From contig NC_082612.1 in assembly GCF_030936135.1 (NCBI RefSeq), positions 18,919,475 to 18,983,474 on the forward strand: a DNA stretch of 64,000 nucleotides, given 5' to 3'. Of this stretch, positions 32,301 through 42,399 are shown piece after piece (the stretch's first letter is position 1; each line of letters opens with the position of its first letter). The notes beneath the pieces were generated by a model. It saw nothing but the letters and a program-made list of their open reading frames with translations. It had not been told where the DNA came from and did not search any database. The DNA comes from Gavia stellata. Lineage: Eukaryota; Chordata; Aves; Gaviiformes; Gaviidae. The translations under genes and the position numbers were made by a program.

Positions 32301-35066
32301 ACTGAATCCTGAAATCCTAGAAATGCTGAAATCTAGAAAGCCCACCAGCACGGAGTTCAGCTGAATTCTGTAAAAAAAGGCTGTGGGGTCAAGCAAGTCC
32401 TGATTTGTCTGATTTGAAGATTCTGATACTGTGGGGTCGAATATCCTGATTTGTCTTTTTGACTAATGAGAACCGGGGGGACCAGGGGGCTGGGTGTGAG
32501 GGGGAGGGAGAGCGGTTCCTCGGCCGCCTTCTCTGTGGCTCTGGCAGCCAGCGTACTGCCTGGGAGGCAGAAGAGCTGCCTAGAGCTACATTTCATTCAC
32601 TCTCCTTTACCGTTGCCAAAGACAAATTCGGCTGGCTGAGGAGGTGACCTGCAGCCTCCTGCTCTCCGAGACCACTAACCGTAGTTGCCCTCCTCAGGTG
32701 CAGAGCCAACCATCGGGCACATTAGAACCAGACAACACACAAAAAGGTGACAGTTAGAAGACAGGCACCATAAACAGTGAGGCAGTGCTGAACCAACAGC
32801 CAAAAACCGCGTAGCCATAGACTCAGGGCACACAAGCAAAACCCGAGCGCACACCTCCAACAGCTCCACATGCCCGAGTAACAGCAGCCAGTTCATGTGA
32901 ACCCATGTGGGACCCACAGGCGGGACGCATCCGGCTTTAATGCGCGGGTGCAAGCATTCCCCATTACTCATTTTGGGAGAAGGACCACGTGGGGTTATGG
33001 CCCAAAGCTGGGTAACGGAGATGATTCCTTCCCTCTCCCCCGTTCTTCCACTGGAAGGGTTTCTTCCTCTAGAAATGCCTTCCCACTCGGTTTTAATCTG
33101 AAGCAGCAGAGTCAAGAGCTAGAGAAGAACACATGGTAACGGCATGTAATTTGTAATTTGGTTTTGTGTTGTTGTTGTTGGGGCTTTTTTGTAATCCTTG
33201 CCTCTAGATCTTCTCTGGGTTGCTGGTCAATCTCACAAGCATCATGTCCTGGCTCTCCTGGCTCAAATACTTCAGCATCCCTCGCTACGGAATGACAGTA
33301 AGTGCTGTATTTTCTGGTGTACAGACTTGGAAAAGATTTGCTAGAAAGGAATGTCTTTACTCATGATAAAGAAAACTCCAAGCTTTATGGGCTAATGAGC
33401 AAAGGGTAACCTAGTTAAATACAGCAACCTCAGAACGTAGCGCAGCAGCTTGAAACAAGAAAGGCTTCTCATCACCCAGCACCCACTGTTTCGAAGAGCT
33501 TATTTCTGTAACTTGACAACACGTCGTACGAGACAGACACTAAACAACTGCGTCCACTGGAATGCAGCTGGGTGAAAATGATACGGACTAAACAACACTG
33601 TTATCCCTACAAAACAATTCTTCTCTTTTCCGTCAATCAAACAAAAACTTGGCAAGCTAAAACGTTTCTCCTAATTTTTGATAATTTAAGCCAGGGTGAT
33701 GTTTCGCAGGGAAATCTGGGCTTTAATATGCCTGTGCGGAAATAAGTCTAGCCTGGGGAGGTGTTAAAGCCTGGTGCCATGCGTGCATTACAGGTTGTGG
33801 ACTGCATACATTCCTCTCTGAAAAGAAAAAGAACCATGCCGCTCGGTTAAAAAAATGGGGATTTTGCCAACGTAGTAAATAATGATACCATCATGTTTTT
33901 AGAATAAATTTGAATTTAATTATATATCCTCTTGTTAATGTATCATTCCTTTACCTACTAATTTCTGTTGTCATTTTTTCTTCTATTTTAACAGGCTTTA
34001 CAAATCAATGAGTTGACTGGTCTGACCTTTTGCGGCAGCAGTAACAACACACATTTAATCAGCAATGATAACTATCGACAGATAAGCCAGCCGTAAGTAT
34101 TTTGGTACATTAAAATGACTTTATCACTCTCTACAACTATGTGAAAGGGTGTTGTGGTGAGGTGGGTGCTGGTCTCTTCTCCCAAGTGAGGAGTGATAGG
34201 ACAAGAGGAAATGGCCTCAAGTTGCGCCAGGGGAGGTTCAGGCTGGATATTAGGAAAAATGTCTTTACAGAGAGAGTGGTGAAGCATTGGAAGAGGCTGC
34301 CCAGGGAGGTGGTGGAGTCCCCATCCCTGGAGGTGTTCAAGGAACGTGTGGACGTGGCACTGCGGGACATGGTTTAGTGGGCATGGTGGGGTTGGGTTGG
34401 GGGTTGGACTTGATGGTCTTACAGGTCTTTTCCAACCTTAGTGATTCTGTGATTCTGAATCCCACCGCCCAACTGACAAAGTCCTAGAGCATTAGTCTGT
34501 TTGTGAGATAATCACTGATGGCAAGCAGAATCTGTGAGTTTTTATATGGAAAATGAAGTTTTGACTGGGTTTTTACATTGTCTGCAGAGAACGCTCTGCT
34601 TATTGTCATATTTAGTAGTTACAGCACTAGAAATATCTAGCATTACGCTTCTCACTTTTCTTTAAACTGCGTTGAATGAAACACGTAGACACACACAGTG
34701 CAATTATACAGCCTCACAAAATCCATTTCAGCTTCCCACAGGAAACGACTGTAGCTCCAAGGAAAACAAATTGACAACCAGAAAATAAAATAGTAACACA
34801 CAGCTGGTGTCTGCCTGGCCTACTATAGACATGACATCACACTACCGCTTCTAGGGATCTTCCTAGATGCTTCAACCTGACTCAAGTTTATAAATGTGTG
34901 TGTGTTTATCCGTAGGTGGTGTACCGGAGATGAATATCTGAGAAAGCAAGGCATTGATGCGAGTAGCTGGGGCCTTTGGCAGAACCACCTGGCTCTCGCC
35001 TGCATGACAGTAATATTCCTCACCATCGCGTACCTGAAACTGCACTTCATGAAGAAGTTCTCTTAA
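17171..35066 (+). CDS. ABCG2: ABCG2, ATP-binding cassette efflux half-transporter (coding exons 2-16)
   Basis: Fifteen coding exons join in one frame of 1992 nt (663 residues plus TAA); the human protein has 655. It is an apical plasma-membrane half-transporter that works as a dimer and exports xenobiotics, urate, porphyrins and sulfated steroids. The ABC domain comes first: Walker A GPTGSGKS (81-88), Q-loop Gln127, signature VSGGE (187-191), Walker B ILFLDE (to Glu212), H-loop His244. Six membrane helices follow, from about residue 401. The Arg that corresponds to human Arg482 is kept in PMRTIPS. The last extracellular loop has two cysteines (594 and 616) and an NNT sequon at 598. The Cys that links the human dimer (603) is absent and the loop is about 6 residues longer. 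Exon sizes and phases match the mammalian gene. I chose the start because exon 2 opens 7 nt before this ATG, in an A-rich good context. No frameshift or internal stop was found. Confidence 0.97.
19262..19321 (+). CDS. ABCG2: ABCG2 exon 3 (Walker A)
   Basis: Acceptor TTTTGTCTACAG, donor TC|GTAAGT. The exon encodes [19 protein letters not shown], which includes the P-loop. Confidence 0.95.
19801..19915 (+). CDS. ABCG2: ABCG2 exon 4
   Basis: Acceptor TTTTCTCCTAG, donor CAG|GTAAAC. The exon runs from [18 protein letters not shown] to GYVVQ and ends on the Q-loop glutamine. Confidence 0.95.
20886..21038 (+). CDS. ABCG2: ABCG2 exon 5
   Basis: A long T-tract comes before the acceptor AATGAAG, which sits 7 nt after the tract. 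The donor is AAG|GTAAGG. The exon begins [13 protein letters not shown] and ends KVADSK, 51 codons in phase 0. Confidence 0.95.
21453..21610 (+). CDS. ABCG2: ABCG2 exon 6 (signature and Walker B)
   Basis: Acceptor GTGGCAG, donor AAAAG|GTGATG. It encodes [17 protein letters not shown] and [14 protein letters not shown], the composite ATP site of the ABC domain. Confidence 0.95.
22385..22536 (+). CDS. ABCG2: ABCG2 exon 7 (H-loop)
   Basis: Acceptor CACGTTCAG, donor ATCG|GTGAGC. It encodes [14 protein letters not shown] with the switch histidine. Confidence 0.95.
23002..23106 (+). CDS. ABCG2: ABCG2 exon 8
   Basis: Acceptor CTCACCGCAG, donor CCAG|GTATGA. It encodes [17 protein letters not shown] and the start of the variable linker, and ends in phase 1. 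Confidence 0.95.
23277..24205 (-). mobile_element. Long CR1 LINE copy in ABCG2 intron 8
   Basis: Minus-strand CR1 of about 0.93 kb. It carries the C-terminal part of the reverse-transcriptase ORF, open for about 220 codons, with [16 protein letters not shown] as its recognisable start and [12 protein letters not shown] further on. The 3' UTR follows, with the TTCTGTGATTCTGTG-type tail at the low-coordinate end. It is 5'-truncated and opposite in sense to ABCG2. It has no endonuclease domain or complete RT. Confidence 0.93.
25528..25778 (+). CDS. ABCG2: ABCG2 exon 9 (NAGNAG acceptor)
   Basis: The acceptor reads TTTTCAGCAG, so splicing after 25527 or 25530 is possible. The two products differ by one alanine at the linker (PAEST versus PEST) and stay in frame. 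The exon ends NPQASIAQ before donor CAG|GTAACG. Confidence 0.94.
26687..27195. repeat. 509-bp near-identical block, copy 1 (ABCG2 intron 9)
   Basis: The same 509 bp occurs at 41264-41772, offset 14577, with two substitutions and no indel by eye. One difference is CCCC/CTCC at 26831-26834; the other is ATTAG/ATTAA near the right end. The block is unique-looking, not CR1 or LTR-like, and has no flanking direct repeat. It contains a perfect octamer, ATTTGCAT (27162-27169), several TTAAT/ATTAAT homeodomain-type sites, and a 114-codon minus-strand ORF that is intact in both copies. It lies 908 bp after exon 9 and 619 bp before exon 10. Confidence 0.9.
27815..27897 (+). CDS. ABCG2: ABCG2 exon 10 (first membrane helix)
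   Basis: A (TTTTC)n pyrimidine tract precedes CATTTAG; the donor is CAG|GTTAGT. The exon encodes [12 protein letters not shown] and adjoining residues, membrane helix 1. Confidence 0.94.
28280..29388 (+). mobile_element. Solo ERVL-like LTR in ABCG2 intron 10
   Basis: About 1.1 kb, starting near TGTATCGGGTTCGCG and ending CCCACCACA. The flanks are AAGGT and AAGGC, a probable 5-bp target-site duplication with one change. It contains a GGACCCACGCTGGAGCAG minisatellite, a GGAAGAAGGGAGGGGTGGGG segment and an AATAAA. The end resembles an LTR type common in birds. Open frames of up to 312 codons on the minus strand arise from the stop-poor GC-rich minisatellite and are not host genes. Confidence 0.85.
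28650..29010 (+). repeat. Minisatellite within the intron-10 LTR
   Basis: Repeats of about 40-60 bp are built on CAGCCCGTGG-GAAGGAC and CCCACGCTGGAGCAG. About seven degenerate units are visible, at roughly 28680, 28745, 28795, 28845, 28895, 28930 and 28985. It is part of the LTR and accounts for its extra length compared with the copy at 16587. Confidence 0.75.
30148..30237 (+). CDS. ABCG2: ABCG2 exon 11 (second membrane helix)
   Basis: Acceptor CTTTCTGTAG, donor AT|GTAAGT. It encodes [12 protein letters not shown] and ELFVVEKK. The Phe and Asn residues that line the human drug cavity are kept. Confidence 0.94.
30870..30994 (+). CDS. ABCG2: ABCG2 exon 12 (GC donor)
   Basis: Acceptor GTGTTCCAG. 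It encodes [14 protein letters not shown] to IIYFML. The 5' splice site is TTAG|GCAAGT, a GC donor with otherwise strong consensus. The frame joins exon 13 exactly and gives GLKPT. Confidence 0.92.
32120..32274 (+). CDS. ABCG2: ABCG2 exon 13
   Basis: Acceptor GATCTTTAAG, donor ATT|GTGAGT. It encodes [20 protein letters not shown] and [12 protein letters not shown], membrane helix segments and the conserved AAGQS turn. Confidence 0.94.
33208..33297 (+). CDS. ABCG2: ABCG2 exon 14
   Basis: Acceptor TTGCCTCTAG, donor ACA|GTAAGT. Thirty codons encode [12 protein letters not shown] and [10 protein letters not shown]. The SGLLVNL stretch holds the leucine plug of the family. Confidence 0.95.
33995..34092 (+). 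CDS. ABCG2: ABCG2 exon 15 (extracellular loop)
   Basis: Acceptor TATTTTAACAG, donor CC|GTAAGT. It encodes [18 protein letters not shown] and the divergent loop. One Cys and one N-glycosylation sequon are present. Confidence 0.93.
34142..34457 (+). mobile_element. CR1 3' fragment in ABCG2 intron 15
   Basis: Starts at the GGTGTTGTGGTGAGGTGGGTG segment and runs through the CR1 3' UTR to ATTCTGTGATTCTG. It begins 49 bp after the exon-15 donor and is in the same sense as ABCG2. Confidence 0.92.
34916..35066 (+). CDS. ABCG2: ABCG2 exon 16 (terminal coding exon)
   Basis: Acceptor TTTATCCGTAG. It encodes [14 protein letters not shown], the last membrane helix and [10 protein letters not shown], and stops at TAA 35064-35066. 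Confidence 0.95.
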
Positions 35067-36608
35067 AACCAGAATGAAAAATGCAACACCCCACCCTTCA
35101 GTAGTTTGATAAACCGACTGTGCAAATGTCTTGATTCTTTTTTAAGAGACCTTCCTTTGTACTTTTGTTTATGATTACGCAAGTCAACAATGTGAATGCC
35201 ATCCTTGTATATTAAATACTTAGTATTAATGTACTTTGCTGGAACGTCTAGCACGCCCGAGTTCTCTTTGCCATCAAAAGTATACAACTATTCATTTTTT
35301 GAAGAGACTCTTCAGTCTTGATGCATGTTCTAGTGTGAATCTGTTAAACAATGAAACTACTATAACAGCTTAACCTGGAAAAAAAAAAAAAGCTTCCGTA
35401 CTTTAACATTCACCGGCAAGCAATTCAGTCCAAAGTGACGCTTATCAGGACACCGATGCAGTCTCGACTGCTGATGCGGTCACAGTCTACGTGAGACAGC
35501 GACAAAAGCATCCTCCCCATCCCAGTGCCCGTCTCACACCCTTTTCTATTTGGGAATCGTTACTGCTCCAGAGTGTACTTGATTGATGCCATCAAGTTTC
35601 TTCTTAGCAAGCTCGAGTGGTAGAAAGACTATTTTTTAAATAAAGGTGACTGCGTACTTTCTTACTCTGCCAGTTTGCATAATCCTTGTACCGAAATCTG
35701 CATTTTCTCTGCGTAACTGCAGGTCATCTTCTCTGTCCTGTTATTGCTGCTATTGTGAGCTCTTAGTCTTCTTTATGGTGACCCATTTCCAGTGTACAGC
35801 TCATCAGGGTGGCATTTGATGTCGTCAAAAAATAGTTGATATTTTAATAGCTATCAAGTAGGTTCAGCTTTGTCACAACTCCACATAAGCATCAAATGAA
35901 CTGAATAGTAAAATAAATAGTGTAATACAGCTAAAAAGATGAAATAGTGTAATACAGCTAAAATTACAGATTCACAGCACACGCTCCGTTAAATTTTCAA
36001 CTTCCAGTTTAGCTAGAAGGGGATCTTGTCCAGAAAGGTGTTGACATAGACCTGAATTTTAGGGAAAAAAACCAGGTGACACATGCACAAATAGAACAAC
36101 ACACACAAAAGAGATCCTCAACATTACCAAGAACCCCGAAAAACTGAGGAAAGTAAAGAACTTGCTCGATCATTAATATTTCTGTATTTAGTTATTTGAA
36201 CACACTCTGTTTTCAGAAAATAGGCTGTGACACCGTTAAGTTTTAAAACCCATCTACCTGACTCTTGTATTGCAAAATAGTTTGCTGTTAATTTATACTT
36301 TGGTAAAATAACTTAAGTTTCTGAAAATAAAAATTTCTTCTTCTTAGATTATCAGGAAATGGCCAACTTAAAACTATACTAACAGACAGATTCTCTGTAT
36401 TGACACCGGTATGGCTGAACTCTAAGTCTGACCTCATGTATTTCTATGCAGGTAGCTAACAATTAGAACCGAATATGAATGAAATCATAGTTTTGTAACA
36501 CTTTTATTAGTTCCTGACAGATTTTCATTTTACAATATATCAAAAGGGACAGACGTTCAAATTAAAAAACAAATATACAAATAGAATAACTTAGGTTTTG
36601 TTTGGCAG
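35067..36608 (+). other. ABCG2 3' UTR and downstream spacer
   Basis: AT-rich sequence after the stop codon. Possible poly(A) signals are ATTAAA at 35211-35216 and AATAAA at 35639-35644; I cannot tell which is used. No repeat or further exon is recognised before the ABCG2 relic at 36609. Confidence 0.55.
35639..35644 (+). terminator. Candidate ABCG2 poly(A) signal AATAAA
   Basis: Canonical hexamer 573 nt after the TAA, followed within about 30 nt by GT-rich sequence. ATTAAA at 35211-35216 would give a shorter 3' UTR. Confidence 0.4.
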
Positions 36609-36668
36609 TGGGATTATGAGACTCAGCCTTAACGCAATCTCGGGATGCAGTGGCGTGGCAAACATTCC
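36609..36668 (+). pseudogene. ABCG2 relic, exon 3 remnant
   Basis: Same length as exon 3 (60 bp), after an intact acceptor TTTGGCAG. It aligns by eye along its whole length, with GG-AT-ATGAGAC and AACGCAAT as clear matches. The translation keeps GIMR and LNAI, but the P-loop glycine-lysine motif is gone. The donor reads CC|TAAG, with the G lost. Confidence 0.8.
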
Positions 36669-37147
36669 TAAGCGTTCAGGCAAAAGATTTGTTCCACATC
36701 AGCTGTGTTTACTATCTATGGACTTGTCAGTGAGCAGCGTATGACTACACGATTTTGCTGTGCGTGAATAGATGTAATAACCCTGAGCATCCTACGTTGC
36801 TCCTGTTCAAGCCCAGAATTTGGGACACGCACATTCCATCTTCGTGGCTCTTTACTCAGCTCAGGCACTTTGATGTTCAGTGACATGATTTGTAGAGCAG
36901 AAATAGTCTCTGTGACATAAATTTAAGTTCAAGACTTTTGCAAGATGGTACAAAGTTAGAAGAGATTGGTGAAATGAAAAGCCGGTTTCTCCAAAGGGCT
37001 GTTCCAGCTGTACTTAGTGACTGAATACATTTTTAATTTAGAGAGAATGCCAGTTCATACTCAGCACAGAAGCTGGAAATACCTATGTTAATAGATAGGC
37101 AAGCCAATTTTTACTTTGCTTTTACTTTGATTCGTGGATGGAAACAC

Positions 37148-37290
37148 TCCCCCCGCAGAAAAGGACCTGGGGGTGTTGGTCAACAGCCCCATGAATATGA
37201 GCCAGCAGTGTGCCCAGGTGGCCAAGGTGGCCAACGGCATCCTGGCCTGTATCGGAAAGAGTGTGGCCAGCAGGAGTAGGGAGGGGATCT
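37148..37290 (+). mobile_element. Internal CR1 fragment in the ABCG2 relic
   Basis: It matches the CR1 ORF2 segment reading [19 protein letters not shown] to SVASRSREG and stops abruptly. It lacks the 3' UTR. CR1 copies normally keep their 3' end, so this piece was cut by a later deletion. Confidence 0.88.
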
Positions 37291-37895
37291 GGAATGGAAG
37301 AAAACCTGAGACTAAGCAGTATTTTCTACAAGTCTTTCTTGGGACAATATTTATAATGTTACTTTAGCAATCAAACCATCAACAGGATCAAATTTTATTT
37401 AGTTACTTGCCAGGAGAAGAATTTATCCTCAAAAAAATCAGTGAGCGCTAAATCCTGACCTACTCTTTGGCTCAGATTTTACATAAGCATTTAAAGTCAA
37501 CGGCAATATATTTCATAAAAGCTACTTAAACATGGAAAAGGTCATCAGGATTCATCCTGACACGCTTCCGACTGCTCAGGTTTGCACGCGTGCGTGTTAT
37601 TAGTTACTCACAGCACAATTTCTCACAGAAGGGAGGGGTGGGGAGAGGATTGTGTTTGTAAAGAAAAAAAATACTACATTTTCCTTAGAGCCCATTTGGT
37701 TCTACAAGATAACTATTACTTAAATGAGCTGTAGCCCCCTCTTATGGCAAGGTTGGAGATGTTACACTGCTGTGTAAAACGCCAATCCCCAAGGCAAGAG
37801 CTTCCCAGACAGCTTCTGCGGAATCGCTGCTTTCATGAAAATGCACCACTACTCTGGATTTAAATGACAACCTACTTTTTGCTCATTTAATTCAG

Positions 37896-38017
37896 ATACT
37901 CCAATGGTTTGCAGGAAACGATTTACCTAAATATTCTGGTACTCGCTCGCTGATTCCTGGGGGAGGAAAGGTGCGGGGAGTAGTGCTTGTCAGAGCGCCC
38001 TGCCTCCGGCTTCAAGG
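37896..38017 (+). pseudogene. ABCG2 relic, probable exon 7 remnant
   Basis: Follows acceptor TTTAATTCAG. Short matches in order to exon 7 include AATGG..AGGAAA, GGTACTC, GCGGGGAG and GTGCT, ending at a G|GTTAGT donor. The distance to the exon-8 remnant is 465 bp, the same as intron 7 of ABCG2. Similarity is weak, so the assignment rests mainly on order and spacing. Confidence 0.45.
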
Positions 38018-38482
38018 GTTAGTAGGACCCTAGTTAGAATTAACAGCCGAAGCACCGAAGTGCGTGGCAGCTCTCGGGGACAGATATATACAGGTATGTT
38101 ATTAATTGTATTGATAGTTCAGCTTCCGAGTCAAGGGCCTACTTTAATGTTACTTTTTGAAATACGTGGGGAGCGTATCGTCTCCACTCGTATCCCAACT
38201 TAGCAATAACTAAACCGGCATCTTTCTACCTCTCCATCTCTCCAGTGGAATGAACCAACACACTGAAACCATTTATGACGTTTTGATCCAATCCTGACCT
38301 GAAGACTTTGGCCCTTTGCTATTTCTGGCAGTGTGGGGGCTTTTTTGGTTTGTTATCCGTGGTACCTGTGTTACTGCTCTTTTAAGGCTTCTCAGAGCAT
38401 TAGTCTTAGAGCATTCTGTACCCTTCTATTAAATCTTACCTTACTCATTTTTGATGCCCAGTATTGTTTCAGGTTTTTGCAG

Positions 38483-38576
38483 GTTACGAGCGTGAGCCAT
38501 GCAACAATCCTGATTTTTTTCGGAGTATTATTACGACTGAAGAGTCAATTGCTGCGGCATTTGACGGTCCTTCCAG
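38483..38576 (+). pseudogene. ABCG2 relic, exon 8 remnant
   Basis: Acceptor TTTTTGCAG. The translation GYEREPCNNPDFF parallels [14 protein letters not shown] in ABCG2, with one codon deleted, and an ESIAAA segment then parallels DSTAVA. It ends CCAG|TATG, where the gene has CCAG|GTATG, so the donor G is missing. Confidence 0.85.
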
Positions 38577-39337
38577 TATGACAAGATGATTCCATTACGA
38601 CGAAAGAACATTTCACAGCTTGAGGATAAGCAACAATAACACGTTATCTGCAGGATGGTAATCTACTTCCAATAGAATTACAATAATCAATATTTTGTTA
38701 AAAATTTCTGAGGTTAGATTAGTTTTAATGCAAGTTCAGAGGATACTTTTAAAAATCTGTATGAGATTTATGTAGACAGCTGTAAACAAACTGCCCTAGC
38801 AGGCAGGTATCGTACATAAAGAGATGAGACCCGTTACAGAATTCTTTTTGAAGATTTCCCCTCTCCTTTATGTTTGCAAGTGTTTAAAAGCCTTCCAGCA
38901 TGTCAGCTTCTGCTATCTTTCTCACAAAACAAAGAAAAAATTTGCATGTGAGATTTGAAATTTTTGACGTTTGGTGTTTGTAATTCTCTTCAAAACCCCA
39001 ACATTTTTATTAAAAATTTGAAAAAATCTTCACCTTGCCATTCCAGTATTCCACTGAAATACTGCACAATATTTCAATATATTAATTCCAGAATTGGGTG
39101 GGTCATTGTTAAAAGAATTAAACTGAAGCAGATATTCAAGCTTATATTGCACAGCTTGCATCCCTGAGTACTTGTGGATACAATTAAGGCTTGGCTGCTT
39201 GGCTCAGAGCTGCTAAGCCTGTAACATAATACTGTATTTTAACCTCCTAAGGAACTCGGGGGAACTTCTTCACCTCCTGAACGTAAGAAGTCCTTTGTCA
39301 AGTTTTTGAAAGCTGAAACAGTGTTCGTCCTATGCGT

Positions 39338-39452
39338 TCAAAGAACGTGTGGACGAGGCACTGCGGGACATGGTTTAGTGGGCATGGTGGGGTTGGGTTG
39401 ATGCTTGGATTTGATCTTACAGGTCTTTTCCAACCTTAGTGATTCTGTGATC
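39338..39452 (+). mobile_element. Short CR1 3' fragment
   Basis: About 115 bp of the CR1 tail, from GTTCAAAGAACGTGTGGACG to GTGATTCTGTGA, with a small internal deletion in the GGTTGGGTTG segment. Confidence 0.85.
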
Positions 39453-40176
39453 ATTAGAGATGACACCCAAGAGAAAAACACGGTGTTAAATAAAACCACT
39501 TCATTTCCTACCTGTGCGGCTTCCTTGATAGTTGCAATAATCACAAACCGCTGAGGCAGACAGAGAAGGTAAAGTGGCTTTATGAATTCCTTATTCCTGC
39601 CTCATTTAAGCCTCTGTCTCACGGAGTTCCCCCAGTGTGATTTTCTCCTTCAACTCCTTCCGTTGTGCAGGAGGCTCCAGAGATGCGAATCAAGACAGAT
39701 AACCGAGCTTTCAGGTGTACAATCTTCCATTGCGACCGTTTTCTTGAGCACGGAATTAGTTAGAAGTTGTGGTTTGATGTCGAAACACGCACATCCGAGA
39801 ACGCACCATCGTTATTCTTGGCGGTAAAATTCTGATCGTAAGATAGAAATCTGTTCAACTCTTTCAGCTGTGTTTTGTATTTACAGATTTGATTGAACTT
39901 TGATTTCAATTGAGATTTTATCTTTCATTTTTATTCAGAGCTGGGATGCTACTTACAAGTAAATGAAAGGATCTAAGCTTGCGGAGAGCTCACAGTATGT
40001 TCTAAAACCATTTTGATACACATGAATTCAGGATTCTTGCTGACATAATCACTAATTATTGTATTGCTTTGATGGTAAGAGGTAGCGCTGCTGGGGAAAA
40101 TGAAAGCTTCAGAGTACAAAAATTGGCAGAAAGTGTTCTGTACCTTTAGTTTACTTACACGTTTTTCCTTTTTAAG

Positions 40177-40349
40177 CTGAAGGAACCAGCAAGGAGATTA
40201 ACAGTGACGTGGTTGTTGCAAAGAAATCGGCAGAAAAAGTAGTCCAGGTCCTCCTCCTACACGGAAATGAAAATGGAATTAGAGAAGCTATCTTTGGAAA
40301 AAAAAAATCTATCAGCCCAGATTTAAAACCGTAGAACTCTACAGCCCAG
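40177..40349 (+). pseudogene. ABCG2 relic, exon 9 remnant
   Basis: Follows acceptor TTTTTAAG. The translation begins AEGTSKEINSDV and later reads KKSAEK, resembling [11 protein letters not shown] and TLAEK of ABCG2 exon 9. It ends TACAGCCCAG|GTAGTT, parallel to ATAGCTCAG|GTAACG. About 78 bp net are missing relative to the 251-bp exon, and the frame is broken after KKKSISPDLKP. Confidence 0.75.
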
Positions 40350-41263
40350 GTAGTTGCAGCTGGTCCTTAACATTTCAACATTTAAATGGTTATAAAAAAC
40401 ACGATCACATGGACTGCGTTCCAATCTGAAAACAAAATAAATTTCAGTATACAACAGCGGCTTCCGAGAAAGGAAATAATCGAATTAAGTTAACATACCG
40501 CCTATATGATTTCATTTCCATTGAGGTGGCCCAGGTGACCAGAGCAAATCCCAGAGCTGGTGCCCAGGCAGAATCCCTATTCATCTCAATCGAAGGACAG
40601 ACGCTGCTCCTCCTGAGTTCATCGCTTTTTAGCTTATTTGCTCCCAGGGATTTTAATGGGGATGCCCACACACTGCTGAACTGGCAGCAGCACAATCTAG
40701 CCGTCAAACTGTTCGCTGAGTTCTGTGTAATGAGATTTATAAAATTCTATACCTTTGTTGCATGAGCAGAAATTACAGTAGAAGTCACGTCAGACTTCAC
40801 TCTCACACTATAGGCTTTAAATTAACTATTTCTCTTCTTATCCAGCGTTCTACTTCCATATACATCTGGATCAGAAGAAGATAGGACTAATAAATTGCTC
40901 AAAGTTGATCGCTTATGGCAGCCTATTTTCTTGTACTTTGGAAAAATTCAAACTGGCAGCGGGCGCTAATGCCAACCTGTCCTCATTCAAGATTGAAGTT
41001 AGAACAGCAGGTCCACTGCGGCAGAGAGACGAGAATTTGCCTTTCTTTCTTCAATCCAAGGGAGAGGCGCACAAAGGGAGCAGCGAGAAAGGCAGAAGTG
41101 AAATCCTAAATGAAACCTTGGTTCTCCCCTTCTGTTTGGGCACTGACTAGTATAATTAGATTGCTTGCACAAGCCAGGAGATACGTCGTCTGCATGGGTA
41201 CTGGAACATGTACTTTTACGGACCAGGAAAGCCGGAAAAGAAAAAAAGTGATTAGTAGGAGAA

Positions 41264-41772
41264 GGGAAATGAGTGCAGAATCCCCGAGGTGAAAAGGCTT
41301 TGAGTACGTGTGTGTGTCTGTACGTTGATACTATGGAGATCCTTAATAATTGCTTTGTAAAAGCTTGACCTTGTGACAAGAATTAGACTCTCAAGGTTCT
41401 CCTAATACTCCGAGGTTAACGGTCCTGACTTGTTTCTCACAATCTTTTCTATCTCCCCACCCTCATTAGGGATGGATTTTACCAGCATTCTTTGAGGGGT
41501 ACACGGCTCATTAAAGCCTTTTTTCATTAATCTCCTCCAAATTGCTCTTGATATGATCCCGGCTTTCCACTGCAATTGGCTTAGGAGCTGCATTATCCCT
41601 GACGTTTGCTCCTTTCGGCAGGATCTTAGCGATAGGGTACCAGGGATCAAGTGGTTTAGAGTGTTAAGACTCATGCGCTGCTCGGGCTTCAAAATGACAG
41701 AACTGCCTGATACCATCGCTTTTCCTGAGATTTTTGTCATTTGCATTTAGCATTAAAAAAGCGTGATGTACA
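41264..41772. repeat. 509-bp near-identical block, copy 2 (ABCG2 relic, intron 9 position)
   Basis: Matches 26687-27195 with two substitutions and no gap; similarity stops sharply at both ends. It lies 914 bp after the exon-9 remnant and 627 bp before the possible exon-10 remnant, against 908 and 619 in the gene. The octamer ATTTGCAT is at 41739-41746. The minus-strand 114-codon ORF is intact, and the C-to-T change alters its second-last residue from Gly to Glu. Confidence 0.9.
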
Positions 41773-42399
41773 GAATTTAATCATTCTGATTATATCATTA
41801 ACTCAATTGAAAATGTGGTTTTGTGTACGAAAATTCCTGTTTCGGTTTGCTGACGTTTAACAGTAAGTGATTGAATGTGGACTCGAGGAAACTTTAAAAG
41901 ACTTACTTAGATGAAATTATTCAATCTGGTTGAAGATTTTTCTTTTAAATCCTCCATCTGAACTACTTCAAAATAAAACTAAATCACAAGCTGATGATTG
42001 TTACTTTCTAAAGAGGTACTATAATTTCTTTGAATTGATTAGTTTGAAGGAAGCTTTATGACAACAATAATCTTACAAGCTACCGCTTTTACATTTTATT
42101 GCTTTCAGTACAGAAAGTAAGGTTTTTATATTTTCAGTGCCAGTAAGTGAAAGTAATTCCTTGTTCCTTGTAATGAACACTCCACTTGCCGCAATGAATA
42201 GCATAGTGTTGCTATATAGCAGAGGGTTTATGTTTTTACCACCCCTCGGTTCCTCCTCAGCAAACTAGGGATCCAGGGGGAAGTGTTTTTCCCCCAAATA
42301 CCTGCACATGTCCTGCGAGGTACTCATTTCTGACTTGCTCGGTACGAGCATCCTTCTCTTTCACTGCCTAAATTACAACTTTTCCCTCTGTTCGATCAG

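Noticed and set aside
36850-36920. Relic of ABCG2 exon 4 near a CAGTGACATGATTTG motif
   Set aside because: Only a short match to the SGDILIN codons, at the wrong distance from the exon-3 remnant.
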